DNA of 43,283 nt from an uncultured Bacteroidales bacterium (GCA_944326265.1 CALVDE010000021.1:1-43283); one strand, 5' to 3'; positions 7,366 to 15,017 are shown, counted from the stretch's first letter. The notes: generated from the sequence alone by a model not told the origin. Translations and numbers: made by a program.

Positions 7366-8394
7366 ATGAGAAATAGCATACTTAGACTCACTGCAGCCGC
7401 ACTGGTCCTGGCACTCCTGCTGGCATCCTGCGGCAACAGCGGAAAGCCCAAGGACAGGACCAGGTATCTGCCCGGCATAACCGGAAACGCCGGAGAAGTG
7501 CTGGTGGTCATCAACAAGACCTACTGGGAAGGCGAGCTCGGCTCCACCCTGAGGGAAATCCTTGCGGGAGAGTACCCCTATCTGCCGCAGAGAGAGCCCG
7601 TGTTCAAGCTCTTCAACGCCACCCCCGGAGGATTTTCCGGAAGCTACATGCTGCACCGCAACATCGTGATCGTCAATGTCTCTCCGGAGATGGACACGAC
7701 CGGAGTAAAGGTCTCCTCCGATGCCTGGGCCAAACCGCAGATACTGGTAACCGTCTCCGCATCCACCCCCGAGGAAGCCACCGGGCTGATACGCAACAAC
7801 AGCGAACTGATCATCAACGCCATCGAGCAGGCCGAGAGAGACCGCCTCATTGCCAACTCCATGAAATACGAGGACCGCGATGTCCGCATGGCCGTAACCG
7901 GCAATATCGGAGGCTCGCCCTATTTCCCCAAAGGCTTCACCATGAAGAAGAACTCTCCCGATTTTATGTGGATATCCCAGGAGACCACATACGTCAACCA
8001 GGGCATCCTGATATTCAAGTTCCCCTACACCGATTCCTCACAGCTCAGTCCCGAATACCTCAAGGACAAGATCTACGATCTGTGGCAGGCCAACGTGCCC
8101 GGAATGCGCGACAACAGCTACATGACTCTCAACAAGGTCATCGAGCCCGGATTCAGGAACATCACGTACAGGGGCATGAACATGGTGGAGATGCGCGGAC
8201 TCTGGGAAGTGGAGAACGACTACATGGGCGGCCCTTTCGTCTGCCACATTTTCCCCGACCCGGAGCGGAAGAACATCATCATCCTAAATGCCTTTGTATA
8301 TGCGCCTAAGTACGACAAAAGGAAATATCTGCGCCAGGTTGAGTCGATAATTTATTCATTTAATTGGCAAGAAAATTTGGAAGTTGAAAAATAA
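7366..8394 (+). CDS. DUF4837 family lipoprotein
   Basis: A 342-residue protein with a lipoprotein signal: basic start MRNSIL, hydrophobic run, and lipobox LLASC with Cys22 as the predicted lipidation site. The rest matches my memory of DUF4837, a Bacteroidota-specific family of unknown function (GEVLVVINKTYWEGELG near residue 43). Placed directly behind dxr-rseP, it is probably an envelope protein of the same operon. Its last codons (ENLEVEK, then TAA) contain the -33 element of the downstream tRNA-Glu promoter, and the same tail-plus-promoter sequence is found at the end of gltX. That suggests the C-terminus of one of the two genes was replaced by a duplication. Confidence 0.82.
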   Translation: MRNSILRLTAAALVLALLLASCGNSGKPKDRTRYLPGITGNAGEVLVVINKTYWEGELGSTLREILAGEYPYLPQREPVFKLFNATPGGFSGSYMLHRNIVIVNVSPEMDTTGVKVSSDAWAKPQILVTVSASTPEEATGLIRNNSELIINAIEQAERDRLIANSMKYEDRDVRMAVTGNIGGSPYFPKGFTMKKNSPDFMWISQETTYVNQGILIFKFPYTDSSQLSPEYLKDKIYDLWQANVPGMRDNSYMTLNKVIEPGFRNITYRGMNMVEMRGLWEVENDYMGGPFVCHIFPDPERKNIIILNAFVYAPKYDKRKYLRQVESIIYSFNWQENLEVEK

Positions 8395-8406
8395 TATCTA
8401 TTTTTG
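8377..8406 (+). promoter_or_regulatory. Promoter of tRNA-Glu(CTC), overlapping the end of the DUF4837 gene
   Basis: TTG at 8377-8379 and TATTTTTG at 8399-8406 are separated by 19 bp. The -33 element and part of the spacer are codons of the upstream gene; its stop TAA is at 8392-8394. Transcription should start about 7-10 nt before the tRNA and may run on into gltX, since no terminator hairpin follows the tRNA. Confidence 0.75.
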
Positions 8407-8418
8407 CACTCCCAAAAC

Positions 8419-8490
8419 GGTGGATTCGTCTAACGGTTAGGACACAAGATTCTCAATCTTGCAATAGGGGTTCGATTCCCCTATCCACTA
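8419..8490 (+). tRNA. tRNA-Glu (anticodon CTC)
   Basis: A 72-nt cloverleaf. The acceptor stem GGTGGAT pairs with ATCCACT (a G-U at the first pair), A73 follows, and no CCA is encoded. The anticodon stem CAAGA/TCTTG encloses TTCTCAA, giving anticodon CTC (codon GAG). The T arm is AGGGG-TTCGATT-CCCCT. It lies 25 nt upstream of gltX, the gene for its own synthetase. Confidence 0.95.
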
Positions 8491-8515
8491 CTTCTTCTTT
8501 TTTCCCCTTAACATA

Positions 8516-9979
8516 ATGAGTGAAACAGTCAGAACACGATTTGCGCCCAGTCCCACAGGCTACATGCATATCGGGAATCTGCGCACGGCGCTTTTTGCAT
8601 ATCTGTTTGCAAAATCCCAGAACGGAAAATTCATACTCAGAATCGAGGACACTGACCAGGGCCGCTATGTAGAAGGCGCAGTGGATGTCATCTACGAAAC
8701 TCTGAAAACAGCCAGGCTCTATCATGACGAGGGTCCGGACATCGGAGGCGAATACGGTCCCTACGTACAGAGCGAGCGCAAGGGCATGTACAGACAGTTC
8801 GCGCTCGAGCTGGTGGAAAAGGGCGCCGCATACTACTGCTTCTGCCAGAAAGGAGAAAAGGAGTCCGAATCCATGGAAGGCTACGACCGCCACTGCCGCA
8901 ACCTGAGCAAGGAGGAAGTGGAGGCACAGCTGGCAGCAGGAAAGCCCTACGTCATCCGCCAGCGGATACCTCTTGAAGGCAGCACTTCGTGGAATGACCT
9001 GGTCTACGGAGAGATCTCGGTGGAGAACTCCACTCTGGACGATCAGGTACTGCTCAAGAGCGACGGTATGCCCACCTACAATTTCGCGAACGTGGTTGAC
9101 GACCACCTGATGAACATCACCCACATCATCAGAGGCTCCGAGTACCTGTCCTCCAATCCCAAATACCTGCTGCTCTACGATGCTTTCGGCTGGGAAAGGC
9201 CGCAGTACATACACCTTCCCATCATCAACGGAAAGAATCCGGACGGGTCCATAAGCAAGCTCTCCAAACGGCACGGTGCGGTGAGTTTCCAGGCCCTTGT
9301 CGAGCAGGGCTATCTGCCTGAGGGCATCATCAACTACATCGCGCTGCTGGGCTGGTCTCCCAAGACCGAGCAGGAGATATTCTCAATGGACGGGCTCATC
9401 GCACAGTTCTCCATCGCCGGCGTGCACAAGAGCCCTGCTGTCTTCGACTACCAGAAGCTTGACTGGGTCAACGGGCAGCACATCAGCATGATGGACCCCG
9501 AGGAGTTTATCCGCATGGCACTGCCTTACGCCAGGATTGAGGGTACTTTCCTGGAGCCGAAATGGAGGAAACTGGCATCGCTGCTCCAGTCCCGCATCAG
9601 CAAGCTGTCCGAGATACCGGAGAAGATATCCTTCCTCTTCCAGCTTCCGGACTACGACACGGAGCTCTTCGTCAACAAGAAGAACAAATCGACCCTGGAG
9701 ACCTCGGCCGCCATACTCAGACAGGCCATAGACTGCCTGAGCGCAGTGCAGGACTGGTCGGAAGAGACGCTCCTCGGCACACTCACCGAGCTGGCCGGCA
9801 GACTGGGGCTGAAACTGGGCCCGCTGACATGGCCGGTACGCCTGTCTCTGTCAGGACTTCTGGCCACCCCGGGCGGAGCCATTGACATACTGTACCTTCT
9901 GGGCCGCGAGGAATCTCTGAAGAGGCTTGAAAACGGCATCAGGAGGCTGGAGAATAAAAATTTGGTAGATGAAAAATAA
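8516..9979 (+). CDS. gltX: Glutamyl-tRNA synthetase
   Basis: It charges tRNA-Glu with glutamate. The class I signatures are intact: APSPTGYMHIGNLRTA with the HIG motif at 18-20, and ISKLSKRHG (KMSKS equivalent) near residue 250. A zinc-type insertion with CFC and a later HC follows near 105-135. The length of 487 residues is normal and includes the anticodon-binding domain. The gene sits between two tRNA-Glu genes with the two anticodons its enzyme must serve. Its last codons (KNLVDEK, then TAA) carry the -33 part of the second tRNA promoter and resemble the end of the DUF4837 gene. There is no Shine-Dalgarno sequence before the ATG. Confidence 0.97.
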   Translation: MSETVRTRFAPSPTGYMHIGNLRTALFAYLFAKSQNGKFILRIEDTDQGRYVEGAVDVIYETLKTARLYHDEGPDIGGEYGPYVQSERKGMYRQFALELVEKGAAYYCFCQKGEKESESMEGYDRHCRNLSKEEVEAQLAAGKPYVIRQRIPLEGSTSWNDLVYGEISVENSTLDDQVLLKSDGMPTYNFANVVDDHLMNITHIIRGSEYLSSNPKYLLLYDAFGWERPQYIHLPIINGKNPDGSISKLSKRHGAVSFQALVEQGYLPEGIINYIALLGWSPKTEQEIFSMDGLIAQFSIAGVHKSPAVFDYQKLDWVNGQHISMMDPEEFIRMALPYARIEGTFLEPKWRKLASLLQSRISKLSEIPEKISFLFQLPDYDTELFVNKKNKSTLETSAAILRQAIDCLSAVQDWSEETLLGTLTELAGRLGLKLGPLTWPVRLSLSGLLATPGGAIDILYLLGREESLKRLENGIRRLENKNLVDEK

Positions 9980-9991
9980 TATCTATCTTTG
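9962..9991 (+). promoter_or_regulatory. Promoter of tRNA-Glu(TTC)-rpsT, overlapping the end of gltX
   Basis: TTG at 9962-9964, 19 bp, then TATCTTTG at 9984-9991, a perfect TAnnTTTG. It overlaps the gltX stop codon. It probably drives both the tRNA and rpsT, because no terminator lies between them and one follows rpsT. Confidence 0.8.
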
Positions 9992-10003
9992 CACTCCCAT
10001 TTT

Positions 10004-10075
10004 GGTGGATTCGTCTAACGGCTAGGACTCAAGATTTTCATTCTTGCAATAGGGGTTCGATTCCCCTATCCACTA
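10004..10075 (+). tRNA. tRNA-Glu (anticodon TTC)
   Basis: A 72-nt cloverleaf almost identical to the tRNA at 8419-8490 (4 differences). The anticodon stem CAAGA/TCTTG encloses TTTTCAT, giving anticodon TTC (codon GAA). The acceptor and T arms are identical to the first copy. It lies 22 nt upstream of rpsT. Confidence 0.95.
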
Positions 10076-10097
10076 CAATACAAAAAAAGATTTTAAA

Positions 10098-10349
10098 ATG
10101 GCAAACCACGCATCAGCAGACAAGCGTAATCGTCAGAACGAGACACGCAGATTGCATAACCGCTATTATGCAAAGACTACACGCAACGCCATCAAGGCGC
10201 TGAGAAACACTACAGACAAGGAAGCTGCAGCAGCACTTCTTCCCAAAGTTTCCTCTATGATTGACAAGCTGGCCAAGATCAACGTAATCCACAAGAACAA
10301 GGCCGCCAATCTTAAAAGCGGAATATCAGTTTACGTAAACAAACTGTAA
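10098..10349 (+). CDS. rpsT: 30S ribosomal protein S20
   Basis: A small basic helical protein (83 residues) that binds 16S rRNA early in 30S assembly. It begins [18 protein letters not shown], and the middle and C-terminal parts ([20 protein letters not shown]) are typical of bS20. It is a single-domain gene between tRNA-Glu(TTC) and a strong terminator, so it is probably processed from a tRNA-mRNA transcript started at 9962-9991. Confidence 0.95.
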   Translation: MANHASADKRNRQNETRRLHNRYYAKTTRNAIKALRNTTDKEAAAALLPKVSSMIDKLAKINVIHKNKAANLKSGISVYVNKL

Positions 10350-10377
10350 GTTTTTACGTTTCTGAACACAGATATCG

Positions 10378-10411
10378 AAAAAACTTCCCGAACTTTGACG
10401 GGAAGTTTTTT
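10378..10411 (+). terminator. Rho-independent terminator after rpsT
   Basis: AACTTCCCG (10381-10389) pairs with CGGGAAGTT (10398-10406), extended by A-T pairs on both sides, with an 8-nt loop and a run of seven T. It ends the tRNA-Glu-rpsT transcript only a few bases before the radC ATG. Confidence 0.9.
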
Positions 10412-10417
10412 TGTTTT

Positions 10418-11092
10418 ATGGGTATCAACAACTGGAAATTGGAGGACAGGCCAAGAGAGAAGATGTACGTGTCGGGAGCGGCCTCCCTCAGCGATTCCGA
10501 ACTGCTTGCAATACTTATCAATTCCGGCACAAGAAACCATAGTGCCCTCGAGCTGGCGCGTGAGCTGCTTGCCAGGGCGGACAATTCACTCAACCGGCTG
10601 ACATCGCTCCCGCTCCGCAGGATGTGCTCTATCCAGGGCATCGGCAAGGCCAAGGCCGCCAGGATTACCGCCGCGCTGGAACTCGGAGCCAGAGCCCAGA
10701 GCGAGCTTCAGGAGCCGCAGATGCGCATCACGGCCTCCAGCTCGGTCTTCAGGATCTTCAGTCCCATTCTCAGAAGCCTCCGGCACGAGGAGTGCTGGGT
10801 GCTCTTCCTCAACCGGGCCAACAGAGTCATCGACAAGGAGCGCATCAGCGTAGGCGGCCTGAGCGCGACAGTCATGGACCCTAGGGTAATCATGAAGAAA
10901 GCCGTGGAAAGACTGGCCTGCTCCATCATCCTGGTACACAACCATCCGTCCGGCAACCCCGCCCCCAGCGAGATGGACCGGAGACAGACCCATCTGCTCA
11001 AGGACGCGGCGCAGCTGCTGGACATCTCCCTGCTGGACCACGTCATCATAGCCGGTGACAAATATTTCAGTTTCTGTGACGAGGGACTGTAA
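10418..11092 (+). CDS. radC: RadC family JAB/MPN-domain protein
   Basis: RadC proteins are common in bacteria and were once linked to DNA repair; their biochemical role is unsettled. The 224-residue protein has helix-hairpin-helix segments in the N-terminal half (GIGKAKAARITAALELG near 75-90) and a C-terminal JAMM metalloprotease-like domain with its full metal motif H-x-H-x7-S-x2-D in VHNHPSGNPAPSEMD, near residues 172-186. The ATG lies directly behind the rpsT terminator, so the gene must have its own promoter or depend on read-through; I see no convincing -33/-7 pair. upp follows 30 bp downstream. Confidence 0.92.
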   Translation: MGINNWKLEDRPREKMYVSGAASLSDSELLAILINSGTRNHSALELARELLARADNSLNRLTSLPLRRMCSIQGIGKAKAARITAALELGARAQSELQEPQMRITASSSVFRIFSPILRSLRHEECWVLFLNRANRVIDKERISVGGLSATVMDPRVIMKKAVERLACSIILVHNHPSGNPAPSEMDRRQTHLLKDAAQLLDISLLDHVIIAGDKYFSFCDEGL

Positions 11093-11100
11093 TAATTCGC

Positions 11101-11108
11101 TATATTTG
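11101..11108 (+). promoter_or_regulatory. -7 box for upp
   Basis: TATATTTG matches TAnnTTTG exactly and ends 14 nt before the upp ATG. I find no TTG at the usual distance, so the promoter is incomplete as seen. Confidence 0.45.
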
Positions 11109-11122
11109 TAAGAAAAACAGCC

Positions 11123-11776
11123 ATGATCATCACCAATCTGGGCGACAGCAATTCCGTCCTCAATCAGTTCATCGCGGAAATCCGTGACAAGGACATTCAG
11201 AAGAACCAGATGCGTTTCCGCAGGAACCTGGAACGCATCGGTGAGATTTTCGCATACGAGATAAGCAAGAAGCTCAACTACCGGCCGGCGGAGGTGACGA
11301 CACCTCTGGGCATCGCCGGATGCAGTATGCCGTCAGACGAGATCGTACTGGCCACCATACTCCGGGCCGGACTGCCCCTGCACAACGGCTTCCTGAACTA
11401 TTTCGACCATGCGCAGAACGCCTTCATCGCCGCCTACCGCAAATACGGAAAGGACAACAAATTCGACATCAACCTGGAATACTGCACCTGTCCCTCCATC
11501 GAGGGCAAGGTCCTCATACTTATCGACACGATGCTGGCCACCGGAGCGTCCCTGGCCCTCGCCTATCAGAAACTGCTGGAGAACGGTACGCCGGAAGCCG
11601 TACACCTGGCCTGCCCGATCGCAAGCAGGGACGGAGTGGAATACCTGTCGAAGAACATGCCGCACAGGAACGTCTATCTCTGGGTAGGCGCGGTCGACGA
11701 GGAACTTACCAACAAGTCCTACATCGTCCCCGGACTGGGTGATGCCGGAGACCTGGCCTACGGAGACAAGCACTAG
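11123..11776 (+). CDS. upp: Uracil phosphoribosyltransferase
   Basis: It salvages uracil: uracil + PRPP gives UMP + PPi. The PRPP-binding loop is VLILIDTMLATGASL near residues 131-145, and the C-terminal uracil-binding block YIVPGLGDAGDLAYG is diagnostic of UPRTase rather than other phosphoribosyltransferases. Length of 217 residues is normal. Its TAG stop shares the tetranucleotide CTAG (11773-11776) with the stop codon of convergent rpoN, and there is no terminator between them. Confidence 0.93.
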   Translation: MIITNLGDSNSVLNQFIAEIRDKDIQKNQMRFRRNLERIGEIFAYEISKKLNYRPAEVTTPLGIAGCSMPSDEIVLATILRAGLPLHNGFLNYFDHAQNAFIAAYRKYGKDNKFDINLEYCTCPSIEGKVLILIDTMLATGASLALAYQKLLENGTPEAVHLACPIASRDGVEYLSKNMPHRNVYLWVGAVDEELTNKSYIVPGLGDAGDLAYGDKH

Positions 11777-13182
11777 ATCTCCTTGCGCATCCTGGCTATC
11801 GGGATATTCAGCTGCTCCCGGTACTTGGCTACGGTCCTGCGGGCCACCTTGTAGCCCTTCTGCGAGAGCACACCCACAAGCTCCTCATCCGTGAGGGGCT
11901 TTTTCTTATTCTCCGCCGCGATGCTTTCAGACAGCACTTTCTTAATCTCACGGGTGGACACCTCGTCCCCGCTCTCCGTCCTCATTCCCTCTGAGAAAAA
12001 GTATTTCAGCGGATATACTCCGAAATTGGTCTGGATATACTTGCAGTTGACCACCCTGGATATCGTAGAGATATCAAGACCGGTCCTCTCGGCTATATTT
12101 TTGAGCACCATCGGTTTGAGCTTGGCCTCATCCCCATCGGTGAAAAAATCGTGCTGGAAGTCCAGAATGGCCTTCATCGTATTCTGGAGAGTGTTCTGAC
12201 GCTGCTTGATGGCCTCCACGAACCACTTGGCCGAATCCAGCTTCTGCTTTACGAAAGACACCGCTTCCTTTCCTCTCTTGCCGGACGACGCGGCCGAGTT
12301 CATCAGCAGATCGGCGTATCTCTTGTTGACCCTCAGTTCGGGCACGGAGAACTTGGGCATGGTGAGAATCAGTTCGCCGTCCTTGTTGTCCAGGATGAAG
12401 TCCGGAACTATCTGCTGCGCCTGCTCCACATACGAGTCATCTATCTGTCCGCCAGGACGCGGATTGAGATGCACTATCTCGTCCATCGCCTCCTTCAGTT
12501 CGTCCTTGTCCATACCGGTACGGGACATGATCCTGTCATAATGCTTGCGCGTGAACTCCTCGAAATAATCCTGTAGTATCTCCTCCGCCCGCTTTCTGGA
12601 AGGAGTCTGTTCCTTGGCCCTGAGCTGGAGCAGGAGACACTCCCTGAGGTTCCTGGCGCCCACTCCCACCGGCTCGAACTCCTGAATCACCTTGAGTATC
12701 TCCTCCACATGCTCCGGAGTGGTCTCGATATTGAGTCTGAATGCGATATCGTCCGTAAGCGACTCGATGTCGCGCCTGAGATATCCGTCATCATCTATGC
12801 TTCCTATTATAAACGAGGCTATCCTGCGGTCGTCCCCCCGGAGGTCACTGTAACCGAGCTGCATCTCCAGATTCTGATGAAAGCTCTCCTTGACGGAGAA
12901 GGTATTGTACTGCGGCTTGAGATCCTTGCCCTGATTGTTGACGTACAGTCTGTACGACGGAGTGGAATCGTCCTGATTATAATCGCTCAGGGATACGTTC
13001 TTCGGCTCACCATCCTCCGGATCCTCCGAAGGCGCGGCCTCATCCAGTACGGGATTCTCCTCCAGCTCTTTCTTTATACGCTGTTCCAATTCCAGCGTAG
13101 GCAGCTCCAGAAGCTTGATCGTCTGTATCTGGAGAGGTGAGAGTCCCTGTTGTAATTTCTGTTGTAACCCTTGTTTTAACAT
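11773..13182 (-). CDS. rpoN: RNA polymerase sigma-54 factor
   Basis: Sigma-54 directs RNA polymerase to -24/-12 promoters with AAA+ activators. The 469-residue protein starts with the Gln/Leu-rich region I (MLKQGLQQKLQQ, then PLQIQTIKLLELP), has an acidic region II (about 50-75), the core-binding and DNA-binding domains, and ends in the RpoN box ARRTVAKYREQL before NIPIARMRKEI. I place the start at 13182, because the family begins with this Gln-rich helix; the 34 extra codons upstream (to 13284) run through the divergent promoter region. A -7 box ends at 13192, leaving a leader of only a few bases. Confidence 0.94.
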   Translation of the reverse strand: MLKQGLQQKLQQGLSPLQIQTIKLLELPTLELEQRIKKELEENPVLDEAAPSEDPEDGEPKNVSLSDYNQDDSTPSYRLYVNNQGKDLKPQYNTFSVKESFHQNLEMQLGYSDLRGDDRRIASFIIGSIDDDGYLRRDIESLTDDIAFRLNIETTPEHVEEILKVIQEFEPVGVGARNLRECLLLQLRAKEQTPSRKRAEEILQDYFEEFTRKHYDRIMSRTGMDKDELKEAMDEIVHLNPRPGGQIDDSYVEQAQQIVPDFILDNKDGELILTMPKFSVPELRVNKRYADLLMNSAASSGKRGKEAVSFVKQKLDSAKWFVEAIKQRQNTLQNTMKAILDFQHDFFTDGDEAKLKPMVLKNIAERTGLDISTISRVVNCKYIQTNFGVYPLKYFFSEGMRTESGDEVSTREIKKVLSESIAAENKKKPLTDEELVGVLSQKGYKVARRTVAKYREQLNIPIARMRKEI

Positions 13183-13191
13183 AACCGGCTT

Positions 13192-13199
13192 CAAAGATA
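13192..13199 (-). promoter_or_regulatory. -7 box for rpoN
   Basis: Reads TATCTTTG on the minus strand. With its end 10 nt before the rpoN ATG, the transcript would be nearly leaderless. The -33 element is not evident. Confidence 0.45.
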
Positions 13200-13212
13200 A
13201 CAATAAATATTT

Positions 13213-13220
13213 TATATTTG
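13213..13220 (+). promoter_or_regulatory. -7 box for glsA-glsB
   Basis: TATATTTG, 17 nt before the glsA ATG and back to back with the rpoN -7 box. No clear TTG at 19 bp. Confidence 0.45.
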
Positions 13221-13237
13221 TGCCAAGTTTCTCATAT

Positions 13238-14074
13238 ATGGACACAGAAAGCGACATCCTGTCTGTCGACCTGGAAAAGGTCATACGCGGTAAAAGTCAG
13301 AAACTCGCTGACCGTATGCCGCGTTTTGTCCTCAACTACATCAAAAGACTCATACACCAGGACGAGATCAACAGCCTGCTGGCGGAGAACAGCGGCTATA
13401 CCGGAGCCGAATTCGCCACGAGAATACTGAAAGGCCTGGATGTCAGCTGGAACGTTCACTATACAGGGGCCATGCCGGACCCGTCGGGCAGATACATCTT
13501 CGTATCGAATCACCCTCTGGGAGGACTTGACGGCATGATTCTGATATCGTACATCGGTTCCCGTTTCAAGGACGTAAAATTCGTGGTCAACGATCTGCTG
13601 ATGTACATAAAGCCCCTCGCTCCGGTATTTGTTCCGGTCAACAAATACGGAAAGATGAAGCACGGCAACACTGCCCTGCTGAAAGAGACATTCGACTCGG
13701 ACGCTCAAGTGCTCTATTTCCCCGCCGGCCTCTGCTCCAGGCTCATAGACGGACACATCACGGACCTGGAATGGAAGAAGACCTTCGTTACCAAGGCCAT
13801 AGAAAGCCGGCGCGACATAGTGCCCATGTTCTTCTCGGGAGAGAACTCCCGCCGGTTCTACCGCCTGGCCAATCTGCGCAAGCGTCTGGGCATCAAGTTC
13901 AACATCGAGACATTCCTGCTCCCTGACGAGATGTTCAGGAAAAGAGGCTCGTCCTTTGACCTGTACATCGGAGAGCCTGTTCCGTACACTTCGCTCACAG
14001 ACGAGCACACGCACAGGGAGTGGTGTGACATCATAAGACAGAAAAGTTATGCAACCCGTAATCAAGCCCGTTGA
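13238..14074 (+). CDS. glsA: Lysophospholipid-type O-acyltransferase, probable GlsA of glycine-lipid synthesis
   Basis: A PlsC-like acyltransferase of 278 residues, starting MDTESDILSVDLEK. The catalytic block reads SNHPLGGLDG (about residues 89-98). The His and Asp are separated by five residues rather than the four of classical HX4D. A second block, VLYFPAGLCSR, corresponds to the substrate-binding FPEGTRS region. In Bacteroides thetaiotaomicron an adjacent N-acyltransferase/O-acyltransferase pair (GlsB/GlsA) makes glycine lipids; the order and overlap with the GNAT gene here match that pair. The start at 13238 is chosen because the longer open frame runs into rpoN. Function by family and context, not proved. 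Confidence 0.75.
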   Translation: MDTESDILSVDLEKVIRGKSQKLADRMPRFVLNYIKRLIHQDEINSLLAENSGYTGAEFATRILKGLDVSWNVHYTGAMPDPSGRYIFVSNHPLGGLDGMILISYIGSRFKDVKFVVNDLLMYIKPLAPVFVPVNKYGKMKHGNTALLKETFDSDAQVLYFPAGLCSRLIDGHITDLEWKKTFVTKAIESRRDIVPMFFSGENSRRFYRLANLRKRLGIKFNIETFLLPDEMFRKRGSSFDLYIGEPVPYTSLTDEHTHREWCDIIRQKSYATRNQAR

Positions 14075-15017
14075 CCGCAAGCTCATACGCCGTGAGCTGA
14101 CTGCGGCCAAGTACATCAGGACCACCAGGAAGGGAGACAACGAACTTTACGAAGTAACGTACCGGGACTCCCCCAATATCATGAAGGAGATAGGCCGGCT
14201 CCGGGAAATATCCTTCCGTCTCGCCGGCGGAGGGTCAGGAAAGGACTGCGATATCGACCAGTTCGACACCGACCCGGTGGACTGCTACAGGCAGCTCATC
14301 GTCTGGGATCCGCACGACAAGGAGATTCTGGGAGGCTACAGGTACATACTCTGCGGAGGAATCCCGCCGGAGAAAATGGCGACACGGGAGATATTCCGGT
14401 TCTCCGACACATTCATCAAGGATTATCTGCCATTCACCATAGAGCTGGGCAGATCGTTCATTCAGCCCAATTACCAGAACATCAATCTTAAAAGAAAGGG
14501 GCTCTACGCGCTGGACAACCTATGGGACGGCCTCGGGGCACTGATGCTCAAGTACAGCCGGTACAAATACTTCTTCGGAAAAGTGACCATGTACACCTCA
14601 TACAATCTCAGGGCCAGGAACACGCTGCTCAATTTCCTGCACAAATACTTCAACGACCCGGAGGAGCTCGTCAGACCGGTCACACCCATAGACTACGACA
14701 GCGGAAACAGATACTACTCCGAGCTGTTCAAGGACCTGGACTACCACGACGCTTACAAGGTGCTCCAGAAAGAGATCAAGCTCAACGGAGAATTCATCCC
14801 CCCTCTGATTAACTCATACATGAACCTTTCTCCGTCGATGAAAGTCTTCGGAACAGCTGTCAATCCGGGATTCGGGAACGTGGAGGAAACCGGCATACTC
14901 GTAAGCATGGCCGACATCTATCCGGAGAAGAAGGAAAGACATCTTGTGCCGATGCAGGAAGTCCTGCACGCAGTGGCCGCCAGATTCCGACCTAAATGGT
15001 GGAGAAAGACTCTTTGA
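14049..15017 (+). CDS. glsB: GNAT-type N-acyltransferase, probable GlsB of glycine-lipid synthesis
   Basis: A 322-residue protein of the OlsB/hemolysin-like acetyltransferase type, which in Bacteroides transfers a 3-hydroxy fatty acyl group to glycine. Recognisable blocks are REISFRLAGGGSGKDCDIDQFD, the Bacteroidota version of the region that binds acyl carrier protein and substrate, and ELGRSFIQPNYQ, the GNAT core. It overlaps glsA by 26 bp, so the two are translationally coupled. Its 3' end also overlaps the convergent SPOR-domain gene by 26 bp (14992-15017). An ornithine-lipid product cannot be excluded from sequence. Confidence 0.75.
   Translation: MQPVIKPVDRKLIRRELTAAKYIRTTRKGDNELYEVTYRDSPNIMKEIGRLREISFRLAGGGSGKDCDIDQFDTDPVDCYRQLIVWDPHDKEILGGYRYILCGGIPPEKMATREIFRFSDTFIKDYLPFTIELGRSFIQPNYQNINLKRKGLYALDNLWDGLGALMLKYSRYKYFFGKVTMYTSYNLRARNTLLNFLHKYFNDPEELVRPVTPIDYDSGNRYYSELFKDLDYHDAYKVLQKEIKLNGEFIPPLINSYMNLSPSMKVFGTAVNPGFGNVEETGILVSMADIYPEKKERHLVPMQEVLHAVAARFRPKWWRKTL

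Larger units (their letters stand above)
8372..8490 (+). repeat. Copy 1 of a 119-bp duplicated promoter/tRNA-Glu unit
   Basis: Bases 8372-8490 align without gaps to 9957-10075, with 11 mismatches in 119 by my count: 3 in the first 43 bp, 4 in the 4-bp block before the tRNA, and 4 in the tRNA. The unit contains the last codons and stop of the upstream gene, the whole promoter and the tRNA. Outside it the two loci share nothing obvious. Confidence 0.9.
9957..10075 (+). repeat. Copy 2 of the 119-bp promoter/tRNA-Glu unit
   Basis: Ungapped match to 8372-8490 (about 108 of 119 bases). The first 20-odd bases are the 3' codons of gltX, so the duplication includes coding sequence of an unrelated gene. 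Which copy is ancestral cannot be told from this sequence alone. Confidence 0.9.

Noticed and set aside
8491-8515. Terminator between tRNA-Glu(CTC) and gltX
   Set aside because: The stretch is T/C-rich but has no hairpin before it other than the tRNA itself.
13183-13284. N-terminal extension of rpoN (34 codons)
   Set aside because: Crosses both divergent -7 boxes and the first codons of glsA; sigma-54 starts with the Gln-rich helix at 13182.
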